DNA of 64,000 nucleotides from an uncultured Collinsella sp. (GTDB taxonomy: Bacteria > Actinomycetota > Coriobacteriia > Coriobacteriales > Coriobacteriaceae), in NCBI GenBank assembly GCA_902479075.1, contig CABSNK010000011.1:1-64000 (forward strand), read 5' to 3'. The position numbers were made by a program, and so were the translations under genes. Below the pieces are notes generated by a model. It made no database searches and was not told the DNA's origin. It worked only from the letters and a program-made list of their open reading frames with translations. Below, piece by piece: positions 25,142-34,241 of the stretch. Numbering within the stretch: position 1 is the first letter of the stretch; each line of letters starts with the position of its first letter.

Positions 25142-26821
25142 CTAGTCGCGCGTGAGCTTGCGGTGAATACGATGCGGCTGGGCTGCGTCCTCGCCCAGGC
25201 GCTCGATGCGGTTGGCCTGATAGGCCTCGAAGTTGCCCTCGAACCAATACCAGTTGCCCGGATTTTCATCGGTGCCCTCCCACGCCAGAATGTGCGTGGC
25301 GACGCGGTCCAGGAACATACGGTCGTGGCTAATGACCACCGAGCAGCCCGGGAACTCGAGCAGCGCCGCCTCGAGCGAGGACAGCGTCTCGACGTCGAGG
25401 TCGTTCGTGGGCTCGTCGAGGAGCAACAGGTTGCCGCCCTGCTTGAGCGTGAGCGCCAGGTTCAGACGGTTGCGCTCGCCGCCGGAGAGCACGCCAGCGC
25501 GCTTCTGCTGGTCCTGGCCCTTAAAGCCAAAGCTCGCCACATAAGCGCGGCTCGGAACCTCGGTCTCGCCGACCATCATGTGGTCCAGGCCATCCGAGAC
25601 GACCTCCCACAGGTTCTTATCGGGGTCGATGCCGGAACGGTTCTGGTCGACGTAAGAAATCTTGACGGTCTCGCCCACCTCGAGCTCGCCCGAAGTCAGC
25701 GGCTCCAGACCCACAATCGTCTTGAACAGCGTGGTCTTACCGACACCGTTGGGGCCGATGACGCCCACGATGCCGTTGCGCGGCAGGGTGAATGATAGGT
25801 CGTCGATGAGCACACGGCCATCGAACTCCTTGTGCAGGTGATGGGCCTCGAGTACCTTGTTGCCCAGACGCGGGCCCACAGGGATGCGGATGTCGGTCCA
25901 GTCGAGCTTCTGGCTTGCGCGGGCCTCGGCCTCCATCTCCTCGTAGCGAGCCAGACGAGCCTTGTTCTTGGCCTGGCGAGCCTTGGGCGAGCTGCGTACC
26001 CACTCGAGCTCGGCCTCCATGCGCTTGGCGAGCTTGGCGTCGCGGTTGCCCTGTGCCTCGATGCGCGCGGCCTTGGTCTCCAGATACGTGGAGTAGTTGC
26101 CCTTGTAGGGATAGAGGTGGCCGCGGTCGACCTCGCAGATCCACTCGGCAACGTTATCCAGGAAGTAGCGATCGTGTGTGACGGCAAGCACCGCGCCCTG
26201 GTAGTTGTGCAGGAAGTGCTCGAGCCACAGGATCGACTCGGCGTCCAGATGGTTCGTGGGCTCGTCGAGCAGCAGCAGGTCGGGAGCTTCGAGCAGCAGC
26301 TTGCACAGGGCCACGCGACGGCGCTCGCCGCCGGAAAGTACGTTGACCGGCATGTCGGAATCGGGCAGCTGCAGGGCGTCCATGGCCTGGCCGAGCTTGG
26401 AATCGATATCCCAGCCGTCGGCGGCGTCGATCTCGTCCTGGAGCTTTCCCATCTCGGCCATGAGGGCGTCCATGTCGCAATCCGGGTCGCACATCTCCTC
26501 GCCGATCTTGTTGAAGCGACCGACCTTGGCGATCATGTCGCCAAATGCCATGCGCACGTTCTCGATGACGGTCTTGTCATCGTCGAGCGGCGGCTCCTGC
26601 TGCAGGATGCCCACGGTGTAGCCGGGGGTGAGCCTGGCATCGCCGTTGGAGACCTCCTCGATGCCGGCCATGATCTTGAGCAGGGTCGACTTGCCCATAC
26701 CATTGGGGCCCACGACGCCGATCTTGGCACCGGGGTAGAAGCTCAGGGTCACGTCGTCAAGGATTACCTTGTCGCCATGGGCCTTACGAGCCTGATACAT
26801 CTGGTAGATAAACTCCGCCAT
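25142..26821 (-). CDS. ettA: Energy-dependent translational throttle protein EttA (ABC-F)
   Basis: 559-residue soluble ABC-F protein that binds the ribosomal E site and gates entry into elongation according to ATP/ADP. Two ABC domains: the first with Walker A GPNGMGKST and LSGGERRRVALCK, the second with GPNGVGKTT and LSGGERNRLNLAL. The ~80-residue inter-domain linker is rich in Arg/Ala/Glu (P-site tRNA interaction motif region). No membrane segment. Length and the two-domain order match EttA rather than UvrA-type or resistance ABC-F proteins. Start at ATG 26821 with AAAGGA 12 bases upstream, slightly far. Ends at the bidirectional terminator. Confidence 0.92.
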   Translation of the reverse strand: MAEFIYQMYQARKAHGDKVILDDVTLSFYPGAKIGVVGPNGMGKSTLLKIMAGIEEVSNGDARLTPGYTVGILQQEPPLDDDKTVIENVRMAFGDMIAKVGRFNKIGEEMCDPDCDMDALMAEMGKLQDEIDAADGWDIDSKLGQAMDALQLPDSDMPVNVLSGGERRRVALCKLLLEAPDLLLLDEPTNHLDAESILWLEHFLHNYQGAVLAVTHDRYFLDNVAEWICEVDRGHLYPYKGNYSTYLETKAARIEAQGNRDAKLAKRMEAELEWVRSSPKARQAKNKARLARYEEMEAEARASQKLDWTDIRIPVGPRLGNKVLEAHHLHKEFDGRVLIDDLSFTLPRNGIVGVIGPNGVGKTTLFKTIVGLEPLTSGELEVGETVKISYVDQNRSGIDPDKNLWEVVSDGLDHMMVGETEVPSRAYVASFGFKGQDQQKRAGVLSGGERNRLNLALTLKQGGNLLLLDEPTNDLDVETLSSLEAALLEFPGCSVVISHDRMFLDRVATHILAWEGTDENPGNWYWFEGNFEAYQANRIERLGEDAAQPHRIHRKLTRD

Positions 26822-27006
26822 TTGCCTGTTTTATCCTTTCTACCTGCTGTTTCCCTATTCTTGTTTCGCCTAAGTGGAAACGAAATGGAAAAACCAGCTC
26901 TGAAACGTAACGAAAAAGGGGCATGGTTGCCCATACCCCCTAATACTACCTGGGAAAAGATCCCCCGGAACATACTATGAACTGCGTACGCTAGTTTTCC
27001 GCAACC

Positions 27007-27710
27007 TTAGCGAGCGGCTCGCTGCGATTTGTGCCACAGCAGATACGAGTAGACGTAGACGGCTCCAACCGAACCAAACGCCAGAACCGCAATCACCGCG
27101 GCGACGACTTCACTCGAAAGCACGCTGCCTGCCACGCCCATCACAATCAGGCCAAAGCCCAGCACTATAACGCAGGCACCGCCAAAGCGCTGCGTACGGC
27201 GCCAGTTCTCGGGATTGGCAAGCGCCCAAGGCGTCTTGATACCGAGCGTATAGTTCTGCTTCACACGCGGCAAGTAGTTGCCTACGCCGATGAACAGCAA
27301 ACCGACAACACCGGAAATCAGCACGTTGACCGAACCGACCGCCGGCACCACGCCCCAGACCGTAAGCTCTCCCAGCCAGCTTATGGCGCACATGAACAAG
27401 GTGAAGGCGATTACGAAGCCCTGATAGAACTTGCCCGAGGTTCGATATGCCTCACCTTTGGGATCGATGCGCGGCACCACGCAGAACATTGCGAGAAGCA
27501 CCAGAGGCAGCACGCCGAGCGCGGAGGCCATCCAGCTGGGACCCCAACCGTCGACGGCGCCGTTCGCGCCCCAGTGCGTGGGAACTGCCCAGGCAAGCTC
27601 GGCATCACCATGAGATGCGCTACGACATTGGCGACGCACAGAGCGACCAGCGCAATCCACACGCGCGACGATACCCCCGTGGGGTGAATGCCCTTGTTTT
27701 CGTTATTCAT
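27007..27710 (-). pseudogene. Frameshifted SdpI-family membrane protein
   Basis: SdpI/DUF1648-type protein, an immunity factor for the SdpC toxin in Bacillus. The first ~40 codons (starting MNNENKGIHPTGV, one membrane helix) run in one frame to about 27585. Then the family segment VPTHWGANGAVDGWGPSW and the rest (helices ending in VYVYSYLLWH) continue in another frame. Adding one G after GGGCAG at about 27585 restores LPGQVPTHWG. A one-base deletion is the simplest reading, natural or sequencing error. The start at ATG 27710 overlaps the SdpR stop by 8 bp. Confidence 0.8.
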
Positions 27711-27981
27711 CCTTATCACCTTCCGTGTTTGTAAAGCCCATAAACCAACCGATCAAGTCCTGCATGACGGTGGTGTTTAAGCTGTAAACGATGTTTTGGC
27801 CATGACGTTCGTCGGTCACCAACCCGGCGTTTTTGAGCGTCGCCAAGTGATGGCTCAGCGACGGCTTACTGATATCGAAATGCTCGGCAAGCTCCCCCCC
27901 CGTGCAATTGCCCTCGCGCAGCAGTTCCAAAATGTGACGCCGTGTAGGATCGGCCAACGCCTTAAAACCCTCTCCCGGCAT
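27703..27981 (-). CDS. ArsR-family transcriptional repressor (SdpR-like)
   Basis: 92-residue winged-helix repressor: LADPTRRHILELLREG, then LAEHFDISKPSLSHHLATLKNAGLV (the DNA-recognition helix), then the wing DERHGQNIVYSLN. No Cys pair for metal sensing, so it fits SdpR-type ArsR proteins, which control an sdpI partner. The start at ATG 27981 has GGAGG five bases upstream. It overlaps the frameshifted SdpI gene by 8 bp. A palindrome 50-65 bases upstream (28030-28045) is a likely operator. Confidence 0.88.
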   Translation of the reverse strand: MPGEGFKALADPTRRHILELLREGNCTGGELAEHFDISKPSLSHHLATLKNAGLVTDERHGQNIVYSLNTTVMQDLIGWFMGFTNTEGDKDE

Positions 27982-28029
27982 AAGACCTCCTCTCATCATC
28001 TCTCATGACGTGCACACTATACTCGATAT

Positions 28030-28045
28030 TTAGATGTTTGTCTAA
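28030..28045. promoter_or_regulatory. Candidate SdpR operator
   Basis: Perfect inverted repeat TTAGA-N6-TCTAA, followed 5 bases later by another TCTAA half. It lies between the divergent sdpR and tcdA genes. Repeat seen directly; assignment is by position. Confidence 0.5.
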
Positions 28046-28160
28046 CTATCTAACCGCAATGCTTCAAACCACATCAAAGCAAACGCCATCGCAGCCTATG
28101 GGCGATTACCTATAATGGCGATAGCTAGAACACGATTCACTTCCCCATCGGAGGATGTCT

Positions 28161-28958
28161 ATGACTGAAACCACAGCCGCAACTCCCAACGAGACACGCG
28201 ACACCAAGCTCGAGATCATCATGGGCCGCAAGGCACTCGATAAGCTCGCCGCCGCCACGGTGCTGGTGCTCGGCTGCGGAGGCGTGGGCTCCAACTGCTG
28301 CGAGGCACTCGCCCGCGGCGGCATTGGTCATTTCGTCATTCTGGACAAGGACATCGTCGCGCCCAGCAATATCAATCGCCAGGCCATCGCCTTTCACAGC
28401 ACCATCGGCAAGCGCAAGGTTGACGTGATGGAAGCCATGATCCACGATATCAATCCTGCCGCCACCGTCATCAAACGTACCGAATACCTGCTGAGCGACA
28501 ACATCGATGATTTCTTCGCGAGCGTTTTGGAGCAGACGGACGGCAAGCTCGACTGCGTCGTCGACGCCATCGACACCATCTCGGCCAAGCTCACCATTGC
28601 CAAATATGCTCAGGACCACGACATTCGTTTGGTTAGTTCCATGGGCGGGGCCAACAAGCTCCATCCCGAGTGCCTCCGCTTTGCCGACATCTTCGATACG
28701 GTACGTGACCCCATGAGCCGCATCATGCGCAAAGAATGCAAGAAGCGCGGCATCAAGAGCCTGCACGTACTGTTTAGCTGCGAGGAATCGGTTAAGACAC
28801 AGCCCCGCGACCCTTCCAACATCCACGAGCGCACCGAGCTGGGAACCGCCAGCTTTATGCCGCCCATCATGGGCCAGATGATCGCCGGCGAGGTTATCCG
28901 CCAGATCAGCGGTCGCGGCATCGAGCGCGTGCGCGCCGATGGCCAGCGCTTGGACTAG
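28161..28958 (+). CDS. tcdA: tRNA threonylcarbamoyladenosine dehydratase
   Basis: 265-residue ThiF/E1-like enzyme that dehydrates t6A37 in tRNA to the cyclic form. The adenylate-binding motif VLVLGCGGVGSNCCEALARGG occurs around residue 35, with DKDIVAPSNINRQ (Asp/Arg that bind ATP and Mg) and DAIDTISAKL. Near the end, GTASFMPPIMGQMIAGEVIR is typical of the TcdA/CsdL group rather than MoeB/ThiF. ATG 28161 is chosen because GGAGG lies 6-9 bases upstream; ATG 28155 is too close. It is followed after 14 bp by tatD. Confidence 0.9.
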   Translation: MTETTAATPNETRDTKLEIIMGRKALDKLAAATVLVLGCGGVGSNCCEALARGGIGHFVILDKDIVAPSNINRQAIAFHSTIGKRKVDVMEAMIHDINPAATVIKRTEYLLSDNIDDFFASVLEQTDGKLDCVVDAIDTISAKLTIAKYAQDHDIRLVSSMGGANKLHPECLRFADIFDTVRDPMSRIMRKECKKRGIKSLHVLFSCEESVKTQPRDPSNIHERTELGTASFMPPIMGQMIAGEVIRQISGRGIERVRADGQRLD

Positions 28959-28972
28959 CGGAGCGCGCCGAG

Positions 28973-29764
28973 ATGGAGCCCCGATTATTTGATGCACATT
29001 GCCATCTTGATTTAATGGCTCACCCGGACGCTGTTGCCGATGAGGCAACGGCGCTGGGCTTGGGTCTATTTGATTGCGGCGTCGATCCACGCGACTTCGC
29101 TAACGCACATGGACGAACCCGTCGCCCTCCTACCGTCATCAAGGGCATCGGCCTCCATCCCTGGTGGCTCGCCGACGGCCGCTGCGGTCCTGCCGAAGTC
29201 AATCTGCTTTGCAAAATTGCTGCTCAAGAGCACTACATCGGCGAGGTGGGACTCGACTTTTCCGCGCGCTTTGATGGAAGTGAGCCGCTACAAATACAGG
29301 CATTTGACCGGCTCTGCGATACACTCGTGCAGTGCCCTCTTGCCGAACGCGTGATATCAATTCACGCCGTTCGTTCGGCAGGAACCGTACTGGACGTCCT
29401 CGAATCGCATGGACTACTCATCCCAAACTCCGACTCCCCCGTTATCATCTTCCACTGGTTTAGCGGCACTTCGGACGAACTCGTCCGCGCGCGTAATGCG
29501 GGCTGCTATTTTTCCGTCAACGAACGCATGCTCGCCACCAAGCGCGGTCGCGAATATGCCCGACAGATTCCACTCGACCGTCTACTGCTCGAGACCGATG
29601 CGCCAGCCGAACCAAACACAGAAACAAGCGCGCAGTCGCTCATCAGATCACTCACAAGAACCTCAGAACGCATCGCCTCGCTCAAAAACTGCGACGCAAA
29701 GCGCATCGAGTCGGCAGTTTTAGCAAATGCGCACTATGTTTTTGACCTGCGCTGCCTTCGCTAA
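28973..29764 (+). CDS. TatD family hydrolase (3'-5' DNase-like)
   Basis: 263-residue metal-dependent TIM-barrel hydrolase. It shows DAHCHLD at the start, GEVGLDFS, HAVRSAGT, a FHWFSG segment and C-terminal LLLETDAP, the standard metal ligands of the TatD family. Members degrade DNA 3'-5' or act in repair and oxidative stress; the biological role here is not shown. The start at ATG 28973 lies 14 bp after tcdA, in an apparent two-gene operon. Confidence 0.88.
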   Translation: MEPRLFDAHCHLDLMAHPDAVADEATALGLGLFDCGVDPRDFANAHGRTRRPPTVIKGIGLHPWWLADGRCGPAEVNLLCKIAAQEHYIGEVGLDFSARFDGSEPLQIQAFDRLCDTLVQCPLAERVISIHAVRSAGTVLDVLESHGLLIPNSDSPVIIFHWFSGTSDELVRARNAGCYFSVNERMLATKRGREYARQIPLDRLLLETDAPAEPNTETSAQSLIRSLTRTSERIASLKNCDAKRIESAVLANAHYVFDLRCLR

Positions 29765-29774
29765 CCCCTAGTGG

Positions 29775-29840
29775 GCAAAAATGCTAAATATGAGTACTGT
29801 TACCGAAATGGATACAGTACTCATATTTGGCATTTTTTGC
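29775..29840. repeat. Long near-perfect hairpin
   Basis: A ~26-bp stem (left arm from GCAAAAATGC to TGAGTACTGT, right arm its near complement ending in ATTTTTTGC) with one T-C/G difference and one extra T. The loop is about 13 bases. It lies just past the tatD stop. The right arm contains a T6 stretch, so it may end tatD transcription, but the arms are longer than a normal terminator and AT-rich. Confidence 0.7.
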
Positions 29841-29846
29841 ACACCG

Positions 29847-29880
29847 GGTCCCGAGGAGGCGCCTGCACCTCCCCGGGACC
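29847..29880 (-). terminator. GC-rich hairpin after frlD
   Basis: GGTCCCG(A)GGAGG pairs with CCTCC(C)CGGGACC, six bases past the frlD stop on the minus strand. No T run directly follows, but the AT-rich hairpin at 29775-29840 comes next. Together they probably end the frl operon. Confidence 0.55.
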
Positions 29881-29886
29881 GCTCGG

Positions 29887-30750
29887 CTATTCGACGATTG
29901 GTGCTCCGTGGCCCCAAGAACCTTCCATGCCGCACACGGTCGAGGCAAACCCGGCAGCAAAGTCGAGCGCGCGCTCGATGGCCTCGGCGCCATCTTCACC
30001 ACGCTTGGCGGAATCGAGATAGCACATCAAAAACGAGGTAAGGAACGAGTCGCCCGCCCCCATGGTGTCCTTCATGTCCGTTACCGGTTTAGCCAGCTGG
30101 CGGTAATAACGATCGCCGTCGTAAGCAATGCAGCCCTCGGCGCCCGCCGTAGCCGACACAAAACGCGGACCCAGGCCCTTCACCCATGCCAGACGCTCGC
30201 GAATCTCATCCTCACTCGCAGCATCCGCCGCACTAAAGAAAGCGAAATCGACGTAGGGCGCAATCTGCTCGTAGTACTCGTCGGTAGAGTCGTCCGAAAA
30301 GTCAAAAGAGACCGTGACGCCCGCAGCCTTCAACTTGGGCAGCTCGCGCTCGGTAAAGCAATAGTTGCCCGAATGAACCACATCGAACTGCTTCATGTAC
30401 GAAAGGTCAAAGCGATCGAGGACATAGCGCGCATCGCCACGGATACCGCCCTCGTTGGAGCCGAGGAAGACACGGTCACCGTCAACGACGGTCACGCGAG
30501 CCGCTCCGTTCTCGCCAATCATCTGCTCGCACTTGTCAAGCTCGATACCCTCATCCTCGAGGCTTGCAATGACATGCTCGGCAGCGGCGTCATTGCCAAA
30601 AATGCCCATGTATGCACAGCGTGCGGCACCGCATTTCTTGGCATAAACGGCGAAGTTCACCGCATTGCCGCCGGGATACATGGTGTGGATATGCTCGTAG
30701 CGATCGACGACGTTGTCGCCAAATCCGAGCGCGTTAACGTTAAATGCCAT
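29887..30750 (-). CDS. frlD: Fructoselysine 6-kinase
   Basis: 287-residue PfkB/ribokinase-family sugar kinase that phosphorylates fructoselysine at C6. It has the PGGNAVNFAVYAKKCG N-terminal signature (near residue 27) and the PfkB C-terminal motif DTMGAGDSFLTSFL, whose Asp is the catalytic base. It is the last gene of the frl operon, 14 bp after frlB, and its identity rests on being next to frlB and frlC. Start at ATG 30750 with AAGGG.. upstream. A generic PfkB kinase is the alternative. Confidence 0.85.
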   Translation of the reverse strand: MAFNVNALGFGDNVVDRYEHIHTMYPGGNAVNFAVYAKKCGAARCAYMGIFGNDAAAEHVIASLEDEGIELDKCEQMIGENGAARVTVVDGDRVFLGSNEGGIRGDARYVLDRFDLSYMKQFDVVHSGNYCFTERELPKLKAAGVTVSFDFSDDSTDEYYEQIAPYVDFAFFSAADAASEDEIRERLAWVKGLGPRFVSATAGAEGCIAYDGDRYYRQLAKPVTDMKDTMGAGDSFLTSFLMCYLDSAKRGEDGAEAIERALDFAAGFASTVCGMEGSWGHGAPIVE

Positions 30751-30764
30751 GGCCTTTGTCCCTT

Positions 30765-31733
30765 CTAGTACTCGACAACACCCATATAGCGACGGAAATC
30801 GGGATCGTGATCAAACACCTTGCCGCGTGCGGCACGCAGCTCGCAGTTCATGGCGTAGAACAGCACCGGGTCCAGATAGGCACGGACGCTCGCCGGCACG
30901 GCTTCCATACCGTACTCCTTGGCATCGAGCACCATCAGCGTATCGGTATGCGTCTTAAGGAACGCCAGGGCGCGCTCGTCCATAGCACGGCACTCGCTGG
31001 AGCCCATCTGCAGGAAGTAAAAAACGCCATCCTGAGTAGCCTCGAAGGGGCCGTGGAAGTACTCGGCAGAGTGGATGTAGCTGCAGTGCTGCCACTGCAT
31101 CTCCATAAGAGAGCAGATAGCGAAACCGTAGGTCTGGCTAAAGTTGGGACCGCTGCCCAGAATATAGAAGAACTCGTGCTCCTGGCAAAGCTTGGCAAAA
31201 CGATCGCCCAGCTCGGCATTTACCTTCTCACGTGCCGGGGGAAGAATCTTATCCATCTCGGCGATACCGGCATACATATCGGCAAGATCGGCGTAACCCT
31301 CCTGCTGATCGAGCAGCTCGGCCGCAAGCGACAGCGAAATGCCAGCGGGGACCTCAGCCTGCGGCACGCCCTCGCCCCATGGGTAGACCCACGTGGTCCA
31401 CTTGCCGGAGTCGATCTTAGATCCAGCGTTGTCGGTCTGGGCGATCACCGTAGCGCCGGCGGCAAGGGCAATCTCGCAGCCCTCAACGACCTCGGGGGTG
31501 TTGCCACTGTGGCTGCAAGCAATGACCAGGGACTTCTCGCCCAGACGACGCGGACGCATGATATCGAACTCGCGAGCCGTATAGATATACGAAGTGAAGG
31601 TGGTTGCCTCGCGCTGCAGAAGCTCGTGAGCCGGGATCAAATCGATCATGGAGCCACCACAAGCAATCCAGTAGACGCTGTCGAACTTGCCCTTCTCGGC
31701 AATTGCCTCTTTGATCAGATCGTGTGCGTTCAT
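30765..31733 (-). CDS. frlB: Fructoselysine 6-phosphate deglycase
   Basis: 322-residue SIS-domain enzyme that splits fructoselysine 6-phosphate into lysine and glucose 6-phosphate. Two SIS halves: ACSHSGNTPEVVEG in the first, with VYWIACGGSMID before it, and GSGPNFSQTYGFAICSLMEMQ in the second. A FrlB-like QHCSYIHSAEYFHGPFE segment follows. Start at ATG 31733 with AAAGGA seven bases upstream; a frame to 31766 is not used. It lies between frlC and frlD. Another sugar-phosphate isomerase or deglycase of the same SIS group is the only real alternative. Confidence 0.9.
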   Translation of the reverse strand: MNAHDLIKEAIAEKGKFDSVYWIACGGSMIDLIPAHELLQREATTFTSYIYTAREFDIMRPRRLGEKSLVIACSHSGNTPEVVEGCEIALAAGATVIAQTDNAGSKIDSGKWTTWVYPWGEGVPQAEVPAGISLSLAAELLDQQEGYADLADMYAGIAEMDKILPPAREKVNAELGDRFAKLCQEHEFFYILGSGPNFSQTYGFAICSLMEMQWQHCSYIHSAEYFHGPFEATQDGVFYFLQMGSSECRAMDERALAFLKTHTDTLMVLDAKEYGMEAVPASVRAYLDPVLFYAMNCELRAARGKVFDHDPDFRRYMGVVEY

Positions 31734-31795
31734 ATCCAGTTCCTTTCTTGTTTGGGCCGCAATCAATGACGTTGGTTGCGTGGCCGATAGTTGTT

Positions 31796-32647
31796 TTAGT
31801 CAATCAGATATTTCTCGAATGCGGCCATGTTCTTGGCATCAGCCGCCGCCGGGTCATCGTAGTAACGACCGTCCGTGATTTCCTGGCCCAGCATGCCGTC
31901 GAAACCATGGGCGTTGAGTGTGGCAACGAAGGCGTCCATATCGTGCTTGCCATCGCCCCACACCAGATGGCCATACGGGTCACCGTCGATAAAGTGCATC
32001 TCGTGAATTGCCCCATCACCAAAGGCGGCAAACCAGTCCTCGAGCGTCTCGCCTGCAACGCCCATCGCGGTTGTATCAACCATGGGCTGTAAGTACGGGC
32101 TCGCGACCTCGTCAATCATGCGCTTCGCATCGGAAACCGTCGTCACAAGGTTGCTCTCCTCGGGACGCAGGCTTTCCATCGTGAGCACCAGACCGTGCTC
32201 GCCGGCATACTCCGCCAGAATGGACAAGTGCTCGCGGCTGCGCTTCCAGGCTTCCTCGCGGTCCTCGTCCCAGTCGCCCCAGCCCGAGTTGATGGACATA
32301 CGGTCGCACCCAAGTACCTCGGCAAGCTCAATGCCGTGTTTAAAGTACGCCAGACTGCGCTGTTCATGCAGCGGCTTGCGTGCGCAGTACTGCCAAGGAT
32401 AGACAACGTTCTCGGGGCACAGAGTACGATACCTAAGCCCACGGTCTGCAGCCTTTTTCGCCAGGACCTCAGCCTCAAAGTAGCCCGTATGGTCGAGCGT
32501 CACATGCGGCTCTGCACACCACAGCTCAATGGACTCAAAGCCCAAGCGCTGCTGCACATCAAGGAAGTAATCGAGCGACCACATGATGTAGTGGATATTC
32601 ATGCCCGCAATCTGCTCGCGGCGCAGCGTCGGTTTGGATTCAGACAT
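31796..32647 (-). CDS. frlC: Fructoselysine 3-epimerase
   Basis: 283-residue xylose isomerase-like TIM barrel that interconverts fructoselysine and psicoselysine. Features: GFESIELWCAEPH near residue 36, acidic ESLRPEESN, HFIDGDPYGH and LGQEITD with metal ligands. Start at ATG 32647 with GGAGG seven bases upstream. The stop of the preceding amidohydrolase gene lies one base away, so translation is coupled. Family clear; substrate inferred from frlB and frlD. Confidence 0.85.
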   Translation of the reverse strand: MSESKPTLRREQIAGMNIHYIMWSLDYFLDVQQRLGFESIELWCAEPHVTLDHTGYFEAEVLAKKAADRGLRYRTLCPENVVYPWQYCARKPLHEQRSLAYFKHGIELAEVLGCDRMSINSGWGDWDEDREEAWKRSREHLSILAEYAGEHGLVLTMESLRPEESNLVTTVSDAKRMIDEVASPYLQPMVDTTAMGVAGETLEDWFAAFGDGAIHEMHFIDGDPYGHLVWGDGKHDMDAFVATLNAHGFDGMLGQEITDGRYYDDPAAADAKNMAAFEKYLID

Positions 32648-32648
32648 C

Positions 32649-34232
32649 TTATGCCTCCTTATTTCGATCGAACACGATCTGTCCGTCCGACATCGTCATA
32701 TCAACCGCAAGATCGCGTGCGTCGCGATAATCGAGGTCGAACACATCCCGATCGAGCACGCAGATATCGGCAAGCTTGCCAACCTCAAGCGTACCCAGCT
32801 CATCTTCGCGCATCAGGTCGTACGCGCCCCCGGCAGTCCAAGCGCACAAGAGCTCGACAAGCGTCAGCGTGTTGACCTCATTCACGGGCAGTCCGTCGTC
32901 GAAGTATCCGCCGCACGCACTGTAGATTGACTCGCCCAAGCTCGGAATCAACAGCGGCAAATCCGTGCCACAGCACACTGTGCATCCGGAATCTTCCATG
33001 CCGCGGCGATTCCAGCTGTGCAAAAGCCGCGTCTCGCCAATTTGTCGACGCATCATCGACAGGCAATCCTCGCGCCGGTCCAGCGTTAGAATCTGCGGAT
33101 AGACCTCGCAAATTCCACCTAACTTGCCAAACTCGACAAGATCGGTCGGGTCAGAGTTCTCGAGATCGGTAATCGCATGGCGGCGAAGCATCCGTCCATG
33201 CTCGTCTCGAGGCAGCGAGGCATAGAGCGCCACGGTGCGACGAACGGCGCCATCGCCCTGGCAATGCAAGGAATATCGGAAGCCGTCAGCATCAATTGCA
33301 CGCAGCTCGTTCTCAATCAGATCCCACTCTGGCTCCTCGACGACCGTCTTGCCGGCAGCGCCCGCATCGGCCGAGTCCTCATAGGGGTCTATCATCTCGG
33401 CAAGCCCCGCCCATACGCCGCGATCGGTCATACGGTTGAAGCCAGAAAAACGAACGAACGGTCCCCGGAAGCGCTCTCGCGCCTTGCGGGCATATGCCAG
33501 ATTTGCACCGGCACCCACCGGCTGCGACATCATAGAGACGCGAACCGTCAGCTCACCAGATTCCTCACGGCGAGCCATTTCGTCGGCAAAGCCGTAATAG
33601 TCATCAAACGCCATCTCCTTGATGGCGGTAACGCCGCGCTCGTTAAGCATGTTCATGTAGTCCGAATAGCCGGCACGCACCTCGGGCAGCGCGAGGAAAT
33701 CGCTCATCATGCGCCAGATCTTCTCGGCATAGCACGCCTGGGGTGTAAAGCCATATCGCGCACTGGCGGCAGCATTGAGAACGCAGGTCTCCGCGCCCGG
33801 CGTAAAGCAGACGACAGGGATATCGCCAAAACACTCGTCAAACACAGCTGCCGTATTTGCGTTCTCGGCATCCGATGCCAACGTTTCGGGTAGGTTGTGG
33901 CCAAAAGCCGCCGCGCAATCCGGATGACCTTCTTTCCATGCACGCAAGAGCGACACGGCCTCTTTGGCATCAGCGATGCCGGACAGATCAGACCCCAATG
34001 TCCGCAGCGCCCAGCCTGTATAGAAGGTATGCACATCGATCAGGCCAGGCATGACGGTACGGTCGCCCAGGTCAACTACCTCGTCCGCTTGGGTCAAATA
34101 CGAAGCTAGCTCACACTTGGTGCCAACAGCCTCAATTCGATTGCCACGGACCGCTACGAAACCTTCAAACGGCAGGTCCCCCGTACCGGTAAAGACGCTC
34201 TTAGACGTCAGGACCGTCAAACGATCAGACAT
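32649..34232 (-). CDS. Amidohydrolase family protein (YtcJ-like) in the frl operon
   Basis: 527-residue metal-dependent hydrolase of the amidohydrolase superfamily, similar in layout to YtcJ/N-substituted formamide deformylase-type proteins. It shows VMPGLIDVHTFYTGW (normally HxH; here only the second His-like position is clear), later HCQGDGAVRR, a HAITDLEN segment and CGTDLPLLIPS with a probable metal-binding Asp. An altered first motif (DVHTF) should be tested. Start at ATG 34232 (AGGTGG upstream). It sits between the transporter and frlC, so it may release the substrate for FrlC/FrlB/FrlD from an acylated or peptide form. That role is inference. Confidence 0.8.
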   Translation of the reverse strand: MSDRLTVLTSKSVFTGTGDLPFEGFVAVRGNRIEAVGTKCELASYLTQADEVVDLGDRTVMPGLIDVHTFYTGWALRTLGSDLSGIADAKEAVSLLRAWKEGHPDCAAAFGHNLPETLASDAENANTAAVFDECFGDIPVVCFTPGAETCVLNAAASARYGFTPQACYAEKIWRMMSDFLALPEVRAGYSDYMNMLNERGVTAIKEMAFDDYYGFADEMARREESGELTVRVSMMSQPVGAGANLAYARKARERFRGPFVRFSGFNRMTDRGVWAGLAEMIDPYEDSADAGAAGKTVVEEPEWDLIENELRAIDADGFRYSLHCQGDGAVRRTVALYASLPRDEHGRMLRRHAITDLENSDPTDLVEFGKLGGICEVYPQILTLDRREDCLSMMRRQIGETRLLHSWNRRGMEDSGCTVCCGTDLPLLIPSLGESIYSACGGYFDDGLPVNEVNTLTLVELLCAWTAGGAYDLMREDELGTLEVGKLADICVLDRDVFDLDYRDARDLAVDMTMSDGQIVFDRNKEA

Positions 34233-34241
34233 CACAACCAC

